NCBI RefSeq assembly: GCF_000972845.2
Contig: NC_040028.1
Span: forward strand, 16,304,871 to 16,368,870
Length of the DNA: 64,000 nt
Direction of reading: 5' to 3'
Source of the DNA: Larimichthys crocea
Taxonomy: Eukaryota; Chordata; Actinopteri; Sciaenidae
Below the pieces are notes generated by a model. That model was not told where the DNA came from, made no database searches, and worked only from the letters and a program-made list of their open reading frames with translations. A program made the translations under genes and the position numbers. Of the stretch, positions 23,945 to 34,326 are shown in pieces (positions within the stretch are counted from its first letter, which is position 1; the number at the start of each line of letters is the position of its first letter).

Positions 23945-26627
23945 CACTTTTGTCAGTCGTTTTGTTGACGCTTCTTTTCTTAGGTCGGGCACAGATGAAC
24001 TAAAGAACATCTGCCCGCCGCCTTCATCCTCAGATGTCGATGCTTCGGTCACTCTGTAGTCGTGCTTTGCATCAGTATTCACACTTCTCTAATAAACCCT
24101 CATTAGTACAGAGGTGCCTAATTGAAAACATTGCAGTGTCTGACCTTACTAAACCTCTCCTCGCTCAGACCAAGGAGCCACAGGAGATCTCCCACTATAT
24201 CCCCCCCTCACCCCTCTATTTGTTTTAATTACCCCGACGCTGGCAAACTAAAAATACCAAAGCAATTACTGGCGAGCACAAGGACACGGCTCAACCCACT
24301 TGTAGCCTTAGTAGGAAAACACTGATATCTATAACAAGATCCAGCTCAGAGCAAATCGGGATGTGAGCAGTCGCACGAGGAATGATCACAACTGGGGTTA
24401 TTAGATGTGTGTGCACATAAGGGGTTTGTCTGGCTCGTTCGCAGTAGGTGGCGGCTGCTCGCATTCAAAGAGGGAAGGGATGATTAGAGTGACTCATGCA
24501 ATAACGAGTAAACTGATCCTACGTTGATTAAAAACACTGGTTTATTCCTTGAAGATGTGCACGGCGTCGCTTGTTTTTGTACCTCATCCTATTTGAACTC
24601 TGTCTTTTAAAAACCTCTCCATCAATAAGCTGTTTGTAGAACAACCAGGATATATTTTTAAAGTGAGCATGTGCACTCGGGTGTGAAACGCGAAGCATTA
24701 CGTGTTTCCACTTCCCTTTTGAGCTATTTGGGTAGAAAGTGCCTATGCACTAAAAAAAGAAGGAGGGGAAAAAATTGGGGGTTAATGGAGTGATTTCCTC
24801 TGGAGAATAAAAGTAAAAGCTTTCACATAGGTGGGTTTATTTTTTAAGTGCATCTAAGTGCCACACAGTAACAGACTGAACCTGTGCACTGCACGGACCA
24901 AAAACGTCACCGGTGGTTTCCAAGATGGTTTATAGTGGGAAAATAATCTGGGCAGTCATTTGACACTGATTACCAGACACACATTTCACCCGTTTGTCTA
25001 TATTTCACTCATTACAGGCGGTGGATATTGTACATCCGCAGTATTGATTTAACATTAAACACCAGTTAAATCGAAACCCGATTCAAACGTGTGGCCTTCC
25101 TTTCCTTCCACCCACCCTCCCCTCGGGGCACTCATGCAGTGTTTGAGGGGACGATGATTTGGTTCAAGTGGTGACGTGGGACGCGGATGGATTGATTGTG
25201 GAGTTAATGAGAAGATCTGGCTTGAGATGAAGCCGCACAACTGTTGCTTTCGTCGCCACGGGAGAGAGAGAGAGAGAGTTCAGGGTGAACTACAGTACCA
25301 CGCGCTGCCCTTTTTAATCATCTCTGTAAATAAGTGATAGAAATCAACACTCATTACACTCCATCGCCTGATTTCTGCTTGGCTGATTGGCCGTATGCGC
25401 AGACAAACACACGGGTCAAGAGGTCAGCGAGGTCTTTGAGTTTCACACACACTCGGTATTCATGTGACTTGTGTGGACAAAACTATTGAGAGGATCAGGA
25501 AGAAAAGATGGATGTATTTTGCATCGCTTCAGGCGGTGGATAACCAAGTGATTACCATGAAATCAGCCGGCACATTGTAAATAATAGATTAGGGCCATGA
25601 AGGGAGCCGGTGACCTAAATAACACGTATTCATCTGAATTAATGGGAATAAAAATGATATACATCTTTGCTGCTGTGGCATCTCTCCTCCTCAGGTTGTT
25701 ATCATCGAAGTATCACAGCACCACGAGAAAATCAGAAGTTAATGCACGCTTGATTCTTCACTTAAACATCTGCAAAGCTCCATTTCTCTGTTATCCTCGT
25801 GGCTCTTCTCAACTGAACTGGGTTATATCATATTAATTCACACAATGAATACATCAGTGTCATCTTTTTGCATTCATTGTTCACTTAATGCTCGGGGTCT
25901 TTGCGTGTGGTCCTTGTGCTGTATACTTTAAAATATACTCTTTAGACTCTAGGGATTACATTTGCATAATATATCCACACACCCCGTGTACGAACACGAA
26001 CCCATGCTCGGATATATTATTAAAGCATGTTTTTGTCACAGTCCTTATGCAGAAAAAATGTTTATTTCCTCTTCAAACATAATCTGTCAGCAAACAATAC
26101 AGTGTGTAGACATACAGTACATTACAAACATATTACAATATCTACACAGAAAACAAAGAAAGGAAAAAATGATCTTTTAGCAGCTTGAACCTCTGGAGGT
26201 TTGTGTGTATGTTCAGTGTATTACAAAGTGAAAATGTAGCAGCTTTGTAGCTTTTTTTGGTCATGATATTAGAAACAAACTTCCGTGTACGGGACATGAG
26301 GACGTTTGGATATGAGATTTTAATGTCTGGGAGAAAAAAAAAACATCTCAGCATCAAAACCTTTTTGTTTTATTTAAATGTGTAGACTTGTGTTATTAAA
26401 GAGATATTTTATTATATCAAACCTCAATTTGTTCGACCTTATGAGCCCGTATTCTCATTTTAAAACGCTTATTTGTTTATGAATATTTTACAACACTTGC
26501 TTCAAAAGTATCAGCTTGTTTACAGAGGTCTGTCACAGAGGAAAATTACAGTGAATTACTATCCCAACCATGAACCACTGTAAAGTCTTCTCACCACCAA
26601 GATTATGCAAGGACACCCCCTGCTGAC
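23945..26627. other. convergent intergenic region mospd2 / asb9
   Basis: No coding exon is recognised. A short GA repeat is present near 25261-25280. The right end is asb9 3' UTR on the minus strand; minus-strand AATAAA strings at about 26369-26374 and 26408-26413 are candidate poly(A) signals. Confidence 0.5.
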
Positions 26628-29600
26628 CTAACAGCGAAGTCCTCCACCGCTCATAGTCTGTGTTACTCGGTGCATTTGGGCTCCCCTTGTGTCTGACTGG
26701 TAGGAAAGATACCGTTTGACTTCTGTGGGAAGGTGAAGGTTTTGAATCCCATCCAGCCTCTGCTTGCCCACAGTTCTCCTGATGTGCAGCCGGCACAGCT
26801 GCATCAGAGTAGAGACTCCTGTGCAGGCATCACCATGATAGAGAGATGTTTTGATTAATGCAAAAGTCATGGAATACCCCCACAGTGAGGCTACCTGGTT
26901 AGTTTGGGTTGAATACCTCCTGCTTGTCTCAACAACCTCTCCACCAGGCTGTTGGGAGGTGCGAGGTCCAGCGGCTGTTTGCCCTCAGAGTTCCTGAGGG
27001 ATCGATTGGCCCCGTGGTCGAGCAGGACAGACACCAACTCGGGGCTGGACAGCCGAGCTGCGATGTGCAGCGGCGAGTCCCCAGACACACTTTGACCGGA
27101 CACGCCGCTGTTCACGCTCGCACCTGAAGGAGAGCAGAGACTAATGAGGCGTGATGTCCTCGCATTACATAACTGGCGAGGGCGGTTCAGTTAAAGGTTG
27201 TCTTTTTTTCCACAGCGGAGCACACAACACAACTTATCCTCTTCATTGCTTACATAAAAAGGCCATTTCCAAGCGAGACTGCACTCACTTAAGTCGTGAA
27301 TATTCAAATCAGCAAGCCCCCCCCAAAAATGATTTATTTGACTTCATGCAAAACAGAGCATTAATTGTATAAAGGCTTGAGGTATTTGTGTTTAATATTC
27401 TCCTTTTCCAACAGATTTCAGCTCATTATATAAGAAAAAGTCCTGGATTCAAAATGTCACATAGTATGTGAGTATCAGCAAAATGTGCTTAAAGTATGAC
27501 AAGTAAAAGTACTCCCAACAAAACACACCCTGTTCCCCAACATTTCTGTACACATACACCTACAAAAGCCCTTCATGGTCAGGCACCATCATGTCTAAAA
27601 GAGCTCATAGTACTTCACTACCCCTCCAGAACACTGCGCTCTCAGGATGCTGGGTTCCTTGTGGTTCCTTTAGTCTCAGCTATCAACCTCTTCTTCTGTG
27701 GAACAAACTCCCACACACACTTTTAAGAGTCAGCTTTTGATAGAGCTTATAGTTAGGTCCTCATTAATGCATGGTACTAACTAAACTTCTTCCCCTGGGT
27801 TTCTGTGCTCTGTCGTCCAGCAGGTTCTCGTGGATCGTGGCTGCTGCTGTGGTCCTGCACGACGTCCACTACACATATATTATTATTACTATTATTATCA
27901 TTATTGCCACCATATCTCCATTACAGTTTATAGTTAGTTATTGTTTTGGTGCTGTTCTGCTGTGGATAATATTATAAAGAGTACTCTGTTTGGAAAGTGT
28001 CATGAGATAACTTCAGTAAATTTAATTGAATTAAATACGCAGTATATATTCATTAATTTAAGTGCAGTGTTTGAGTGGTTTGATGGAGGAGGTGCAGACA
28101 GTCCATTCTTGCCTCTGTTTTAGTAACTTTTTTATTGATCAATGCCAACATGTTTGCACTCTATTAAGCAGCTTCCTGTTTTCTGGTGCCAAGTAAGATG
28201 AATAGTTCAATATTAAACAGCTGGTTACACACCTATGATAAAGCATGTTGTTATAAAAATCAGGGTTACACAGCTAGTTAGATGTTTTAACTCATATGAT
28301 GTTTGTTCCTATTTATTACATGTCTTGAAGGCATTTCCCTTTATTGCTGTTTTACTGAGACTGGCAGGGTAACGTAAAGTTCAGGTCAATGTATGAATAG
28401 AGGGATTTGAGAACAGAATGGGGCCTAGGGACAGGTCAGAGAGATGATATCTAGATTGGGGACATACTGGCTACTGATTTTGTTGAAGAAAACTGTTTAG
28501 ATGCTTTATATGCAAATTGTCTGTTAACAATTTACAGGGGTTGACACAGCCCATCTTTAGGAAAATGTATAAGAACCAACTGTCAGAGCTCCTCACGGAG
28601 CCTTTTTCTCTGTAACCCTCTGTAATAAATTCAACTTAAACTTTGATGCTTTGAATCCGATCCTCCTTATTTAAGGGTTTTTCTTTAAAATTCCCGTAAC
28701 ACATGTATATTATTATTTATTTACTTATTGTTATTATTTTAAATATTATATATTATACTTAAGAGGAGGCTTTTGTGCATGGTAGTATCACTGAAGTGAA
28801 CAGGAACATTTTGAAAGCAGAACTTTTACTATCTTTTTGTTTTTTAGTATATTTACTCTATGTTATTATTACTTCTGCTTCAGTAAATGATCTGTGTACT
28901 AGCAACAAGCTGTCGTAGTTTTTTGGCAGCAGTATTATTAAGCCCTTGTGTTGTGGTAACATCGTCTTCACTCACTGTTCAGGACTCCCCTGTTGCATGT
29001 ATAAAAATAAAAATAATAAGAATTATATCATATCAGAATCATAATAACTGCAAAATGTATTTTAAAGGAGATGAAATACTTAACTGTTTTTCCTCTGACT
29101 AAATATTTTGAAGTGGTAATCCCTCTCTTCATCACACACTCGGCTTTGGTGAAGGCAAAACATAGAAATGATCATAAACCTTTTTTTTTATTGCACCAAA
29201 AAGGAAAATGTGTCTAGTTTTAGGTTATATGGATTGTGCATGAAGAAAAGTCAGAAACAGAAATCTCTCCGCAGAGTTACGTTATGTCACACTGAGGTCA
29301 TTTAGGGCCCAGAGATGTCTATCCACCTGTTAGACATCATTCAGTTGACCGTGCCCCCCATCAACCTAAAACAATAACATTAGTTATTCTCACCAAGCTG
29401 CAGCAGTTTCTTCACAGTGCTCAGATGCTGATTGGAGCAGGCAACGTGGAGAGGTAAACCGGATTGGTCGATATACTGATCCACATCTGCGCCGTGCCGA
29501 ACGAGAGGCTCGATGCACTCTGTGTGACCTAGACAGAGTTTACCAGAATCATCACAATCAGAAGTGACGACTTGAAAGGATGCGCTTTGAAATCTGTTTG

Positions 29601-30712
29601 CACCGGGGTGGAAGAATATGCAGCCGTTTTACTTTGTAGGCAACAACACACACTGTTTTTTTTTAACACATTATGCATTTTTCAGACGTGTTTAGGCACT
29701 CTGTGCATTTTGTAGCGACTGATTATTACTGGTTCAGCATAGATTATCCGTGCGTACGCAGTGGAATGTGACCTCTAACCTTTAGCTGCGGCCCTGTGGA
29801 TCGGAGAGCTGGACTGGCTGGTCCCTGAGGGAGTCGCTCCATGTTGAAGGAGCAACGATACGCAGGTCACATGGCCCCGGGCGCAAGCTTCTGACAGGGG
29901 AGTTTGTCCATCCACTGTTGAACTGTTTACCTGTAATGAGTTTTCCAGAACAATTCACCAGAAACGATCCACAAAGTTTTAATTAGAAGTCAAACAAGCA
30001 GAAGCACAGTTAGACTTTGTATCTGCCAGATTAAGGTTTGTTAATATGTTATTGTGCATGCATGTGCACGTGTGTGTGTATTCGGTTAATTTCTCACTAA
30101 CATGCAGCAGCACAAAGTTAAACCCTGCAATAATTGATATGGTTGTTTTCCTTTTAAATGCAGGCACAAAACACACTGTTTTCATTTGAGGTCATGTTAA
30201 ATTTACCTAAAATTATAAAGTCTTACTAACATTTGCCCCATTTTCCATCAGAAGCTTGGCACAAGCCACATGGCCTTGGATACACGCTCCGTGGAGTGGA
30301 GAAACCTGGTCCAGCGTGTTCAAATTCACACATATACCCTGTGAACCACATATAAAATCACTGAAATGCTGCAGATGCACATATGCACAACAGACTTAGA
30401 GTCCTGTCTGCAGTATAACAACTATACCTGTGCAATGAGTCTCTGCAGGGCAAGGGTACGTCCATTAAAGGCAGCATCGTGAATAGGAGACCAGTCCGAT
30501 TCAACGTCTAGGTGTAGATATTAAAAAATAAAATCACGTTTTAGTCAGTGTCATGCTTTCGAATGGCTTGAATTTAAAATGCATTGGTATTTATGGTGAA
30601 GCAGTAAATATACTGCCAGCAGCTACTCACCACTCATCAAAGGGTTTGAGAAAAAAACAGCCCCACTTTGACATGCAGCGTCCCGCCGTGTCTCTCCATG
30701 TCCAGTAGACAT
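26628..30712 (-). CDS. asb9: ankyrin repeat and SOCS box protein 9 (7 coding exons, 317 aa)
   Basis: ASB9 is the substrate-recognition subunit of an Elongin B/C-Cullin 5 ubiquitin ligase; creatine kinases are known mammalian substrates. Coding exons: 30712-30631, 30507-30428, 30338-30231, 29930-29780, 29528-29394, 27123-26917, 26818-26628. Phases are continuous; 317 aa against 294 in human. The N-terminal segment FSNPLMSDVESDWSPIHDAA matches ASB9 (human SNPLMGDAVSDWSPMHEAA) rather than ASB11. Ankyrin repeats run from about residue 34 to 240 (VSPLHGACIQGH, TPLSEACARGHVTCV, LPLHVACSNQ, SPLHIAARLSS). The SOCS box at about 259-295 has a BC box (LMQLCRLHIRR) and a Cul5-box-like LPTEVKRYLSY. About 22 residues follow the usual SOCS-box end (296-317). 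mospd2 to asb9 is also the human gene order. Confidence 0.92.
27490..27980 (+). mobile_element. decayed LINE reverse-transcriptase C-terminal remnant in asb9 intron 5
   Basis: Plus-strand translation near 27555-27670 gives ALHGQAP, then YPSRTLRSQDAGFLVVP. In another frame near 27690 it gives LLLWNKLPHTL. This order (YxPSRxLRSxxxGLLxVP followed by LWNxLP) is typical of the C-terminal end of ORF2 in L1/L2/Rex-type fish LINEs. The frame change and stops show it is dead. It is antisense to asb9. Ends are uncertain. Confidence 0.55.
28250..28711 (+). mobile_element. possible solo LTR (endogenous retroelement remnant) in asb9 intron 5
   Basis: The stretch has LTR-like order: a TATA-like TGTATAAGAACC (about 28567), a GAGCTC/GAGCC hairpin-prone segment, AATAAA (about 28624), then a U5-like part ending CCCGTAACA (about 28701). 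The left end is not clear and I could not find a convincing target-site duplication. No gag, pol or env coding is visible alongside. Confidence 0.3.
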
Positions 30713-31471
30713 TGTTGACAGTGGCTGGTCCAAAACCTGCTCTAGTCTGCAAGTTTTTCCTTTGTCAAAACCGAATCTCAATCTGTTTGGTCCTCATCTG
30801 TTTTCACTACGTTTGTGGCAGGTCTGTGATGTCATTTCCTCTGACTCACACACACAAAAAGTGTTTGCCATGCAGGAAACAGGCTGGTTGAATGTGGCTG
30901 TTTGGGTTTCAGCCAATGGAGGGGCAGAGAGAGAGAGAGGACCTGTTGACCAGCTCAGTAATTTGTGTGTAACTTGACACTGTTCATCCACACCCATCCT
31001 CTGCAGCAGGAGATGGGCGGTTTTAAGAGTATAATGAAGGGAAACGACTACATGCATAAAGTTAGAAAAGGCTTTGTGTAATTATTGGTTTAAATACTTA
31101 CACGATAACTCATAATGAGTTGCTACGTTTAAAGATATAGTGTATAGTTTTATTTCTTTTACGCCTGATTAAGGACATATCAGTACTTTATTTTCCATTA
31201 AACCCATTCTAGGTTATTTTATATCCTTGGCGAGAGTTTATGAAAACAGCTGTTATTATACTTTAAATTGTTAGACACACACAGCTTTAACATTTTATGT
31301 GTGTGTGTGTGATATTGACATGGCTGCCACTGAATATTTTTATTTCCAGATTTTCTCAAAAATGTATTTTGATCTTTGTTGCTTCACGTGGATGTTTGAC
31401 ATTAACTATACAGAACGTTGTTCGTGCAGAGTTTGACACCAGAAGACTGTTTTCTCAGGGGAACGTTCCCT

Positions 31472-31476
<5 letters not shown>

Positions 31477-31504
<28 letters not shown>
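31477..31504. repeat. CA microsatellite
   Basis: About 14 CA units in the asb9-gpr143 intergenic region. Confidence 0.95.
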
Positions 31505-31508
<4 letters not shown>

Positions 31509-33329
31509 TGAAACCTGTTTTATGAGGCATTGTTGTCTAGCAGTAAATGTTTATAAAAGTATGAATATTTGCATATTCTTAGGTCCTATTTTTCAGATAA
31601 GGAAAACAAGTAAATATGCTTTTAAGAATGTTGTAAACAAAAATCTTTATTTGTGCGTGGAAATAAATTATTATTCACCTTTTAGGTTATTTCTCTTTCA
31701 CAAATCCCTCACATCCTGTTATTATCACAGAGCGTATTTTTATGCAGAATGCAGTGTGACATTTCTTGATATTATCTTTACACCCCGAGAGCAAATATTA
31801 AATTAAATGCTGTGAAAAAAAAACTGTTCTATGGATGTCACAGTCGTGTAAAAGTCTTTGCACGTGTTTAGGTGGGAGGCCTACAAGGAGGGGGTGAAAG
31901 GATCTTTCTGGTTAAAAAGATTTAGTTCGTTTCTACAACGTGACCATTGCTAGTATTAAATGTCTTTCAATAAATCAATATTAGCACTCTTAAATTAAAT
32001 TCTGTAACATGTTTTTTTGTGGTGGTTATTATAACTTTTTAGTGCATTGCAAACATTAAAAGTATCTGCATTACACAGAATTTCATTCTCCTAATGTGTC
32101 ACCTCAGTCCTCAAACACTGAATCCCAAGCAGCTCGGACAAACCTGACCTCTGACCTCCCTGAAGGGAACAACCAAGAGTTTAATTAAGTTCCCACACGC
32201 AACATCTGTATCTCGACAACGAAATGAATCCAGTCTGACGTGCGGCCAGCAGCTGCGTTACGGGTAATTATTGATTTAGGCTACTGTAGATGTCGTACTA
32301 TAATATGAATGGTTTCACACACACAGCTATTCCCAAATGAACAGTAGCAGCCATATCTATTGTGTGCAGACCAGCAGAGGGCAGCAAGAGAGAGCAGACG
32401 TTTTAAACAGCAAGTCAATACTAACTGTTTTCCTCAGGGAGCAGTTAATCCTTGGCAGCAGGCTACAAGCTTGCCACACAATTGACTTTGTGCCTTGTCA
32501 GTGAAGGTGCGTATGGATTAGAATGCCACTGTACAAACTCAGTGAATGCCCTCGATGTAGTTCTGAATAACGAAAGGCCTTGATGCTTTGTTTCCCAAAT
32601 AAATCTGCTGCTGCAAACGTCCAGCCTGCTTCCTCAGATCTTTTTCCAAGCAGGCAGATCAGCAGCTGCCGTGACCTCTCCTGCATCTGAACGTCCGCTG
32701 CATATCAACTGTTTCATGAAAAGCTGCACGTCATTCTCCGACATCCGTTTGTACACCTTTATTACTGCAGAACACATGAGAACTGATGCTGTGATCCGTC
32801 TGAAACACCATGCAGAAGATCGCTCCCGTGGTCACACAAACATGACCCAACAGGCAGCAGAACTAATAGGTGTTGACCATTTACCGATCACAAATGCCTC
32901 CAGGGTTATCATGTGGGCCTCCCATCAGGCCCAGCAGGCTCCACATTAAATCTATGAAATCCTAAATTTACAACCACCCACACGCTGAGGCTCATGGGTC
33001 AGATGGATGGACTTTAACCAGCTCGGTCATCGGCTACAAAACTGTGTCAGGCTCCAGTGATGGAAGACTCAACATCAAATGTGCATCATACTTCTTTTTT
33101 TCTCACTTTGGTTGAGACTCTAAAAGTTTTGTTTTTTACTGATAACTTGAGTTATTCTTTCATGTTTGTTTTTACTCATATTTGTTTTGTATTCACGCGT
33201 TTATGTTTTTTTAGTAAAGCGATTCGATCATTTATTGATCGATGGTGTCTTGCACTGTAGTTGCTGATTGTCTCACCATGTCTTTCCTCTCTACAACAGC
33301 CCTGAAAAACACCTTATTTATAGAGTCTG

Positions 33330-33738
33330 CCTACTTTGGAAACCAAGCTGCAACCTCCATGGCTGGGAAATGAAGCCAATGTGCAAGTGCTAAAAACTGT
33401 AATTCCTCAAACGTCCACTTGAGGCTGGCTCCAGAAGTGTCTCCATGAGTCCCCATGTTAAAATGTCCAACTTCACAGCAGAAATAAACATGTTTACAGC
33501 CTGGTACAAAAAAACAGTTTTTGGTCTCTGTAGCTAATTTCCCCGTTCATGACAACTGCACTGAGGGTGAATTTATATACAACTCACCTGTTCAAATAAT
33601 ATTAAAGCTTAAAGTTGTGCATAATTAACATTCGGTCCGGCTTAGGTCCATCCATGATCCACGTCTGTAGATATATAAGTCTCATTCTAAAGTAACTATG
33701 TTATATTTGTCTGTAAATCTTACACACTGGACCTTTAA
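33330..33738. repeat. dispersed teleost repeat with a TTAAAGGTCCAGTGTGTAAGA-type end
   Basis: The stretch contains phrases I recognise from many fish genomes (CCTCAAACGTCCACTTGAGG, AATGTCCAACTTCACAGCAG). It ends at 33716-33738 in AAATCTTACACACTGG, then ACCTTTAA. Read on the minus strand this is TTAAAGG then TCCAGTGTGTAAGA, the terminal type of TTAA-target MITEs. The left end and exact family are not determined. Confidence 0.5.
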
Positions 33739-34132
33739 ATATATCAATTATCCATGTTTACAGTTGTAAATCCAAGATATATTATCTATTTTATTTGTTA
33801 TTATCATTATTATCATTATTATTATTATTTGAATGTGCAGGTTCTTGTCTTCCATCTTGATTGAGTTATAAATGACTGCATGGAGTTTATTGGTTTGTAA
33901 TGAATCAGCAGTTTTTTCTCTCTCAGGGGTTGAACAAAGTATCAAATCCAAAATGTCTCATTAGATTTGAGTGTAAATAAATAAATAAAAGTGTGAATAA
34001 ATGAATAAGAACAGCAGCTTTGCTGAACTCACCAAACTTTAAGACTCTGAGTCTCTTTCTACCACACAGCAGTCCTTTGTCGGCTTCTTGCATTGTGGCA
34101 CAGTTCAGCTACAACTGCGGGGATTAAATGGA

Positions 34133-34141
34133 AGCACATGA
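34133..34141 (-). promoter_or_regulatory. M-box-like (MITF-type) site upstream of gpr143
   Basis: AGCACATGA reads TCATGTGCT on the minus strand, nine contiguous bases of the M-box AGTCATGTGCT, 186 bp before the gpr143 ATG. MITF is known to activate mammalian GPR143 and other melanosome genes through such E-boxes. Occupancy here is inference. Confidence 0.45.
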
Positions 34142-34236
34142 TGAGTCAAACCCCGTGATTTCTCACAGAGTTGGGTCATGTACACAATCATTTCCTCTCC
34201 TTCTTTCTTGTCCTTTTCGTCTCTCTCCTGACACCG

Positions 34237-34312
34237 TAAGCCCACTTCTCTCTCTCTCTCTCCCTCTCTCCCTCTTTCCTCTCTCTCTCTGTCTCTTTCT
34301 TTTTTTCGGATC
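34237..34312. repeat. CT-rich homopyrimidine tract immediately upstream of gpr143
   Basis: About 75 bp of CTCTCT/CCCT pyrimidines end 15 bp before the gpr143 start codon, so the tract is probably in the 5' UTR or core promoter. Confidence 0.85.
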
Positions 34313-34326
34313 TCCTCCAGTGCGTC

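Larger units (their letters stand above)
30713..34326. other. divergent intergenic region asb9 / gpr143
   Basis: 3.6 kb between head-to-head start codons, presumably with both promoters. Contents seen: a CA repeat (31477-31504), a short TG repeat (~31297-31311), an ATT-rich microsatellite (~33795-33830), a dispersed fish repeat (~33330-33738), an M-box-like site (34133-34141) and a long CT tract before gpr143. I see no coding exon; short open frames here lack splice or homology support. Confidence 0.55.

Noticed and set aside
31128..31160. TTTAAAGATATAGTGTATAG as the left end of a TTAA-target MITE pairing with 33716-33738
   Set aside because: Resemblance to the terminal motif is weak and the 2.6 kb spacing is too large for this MITE type.
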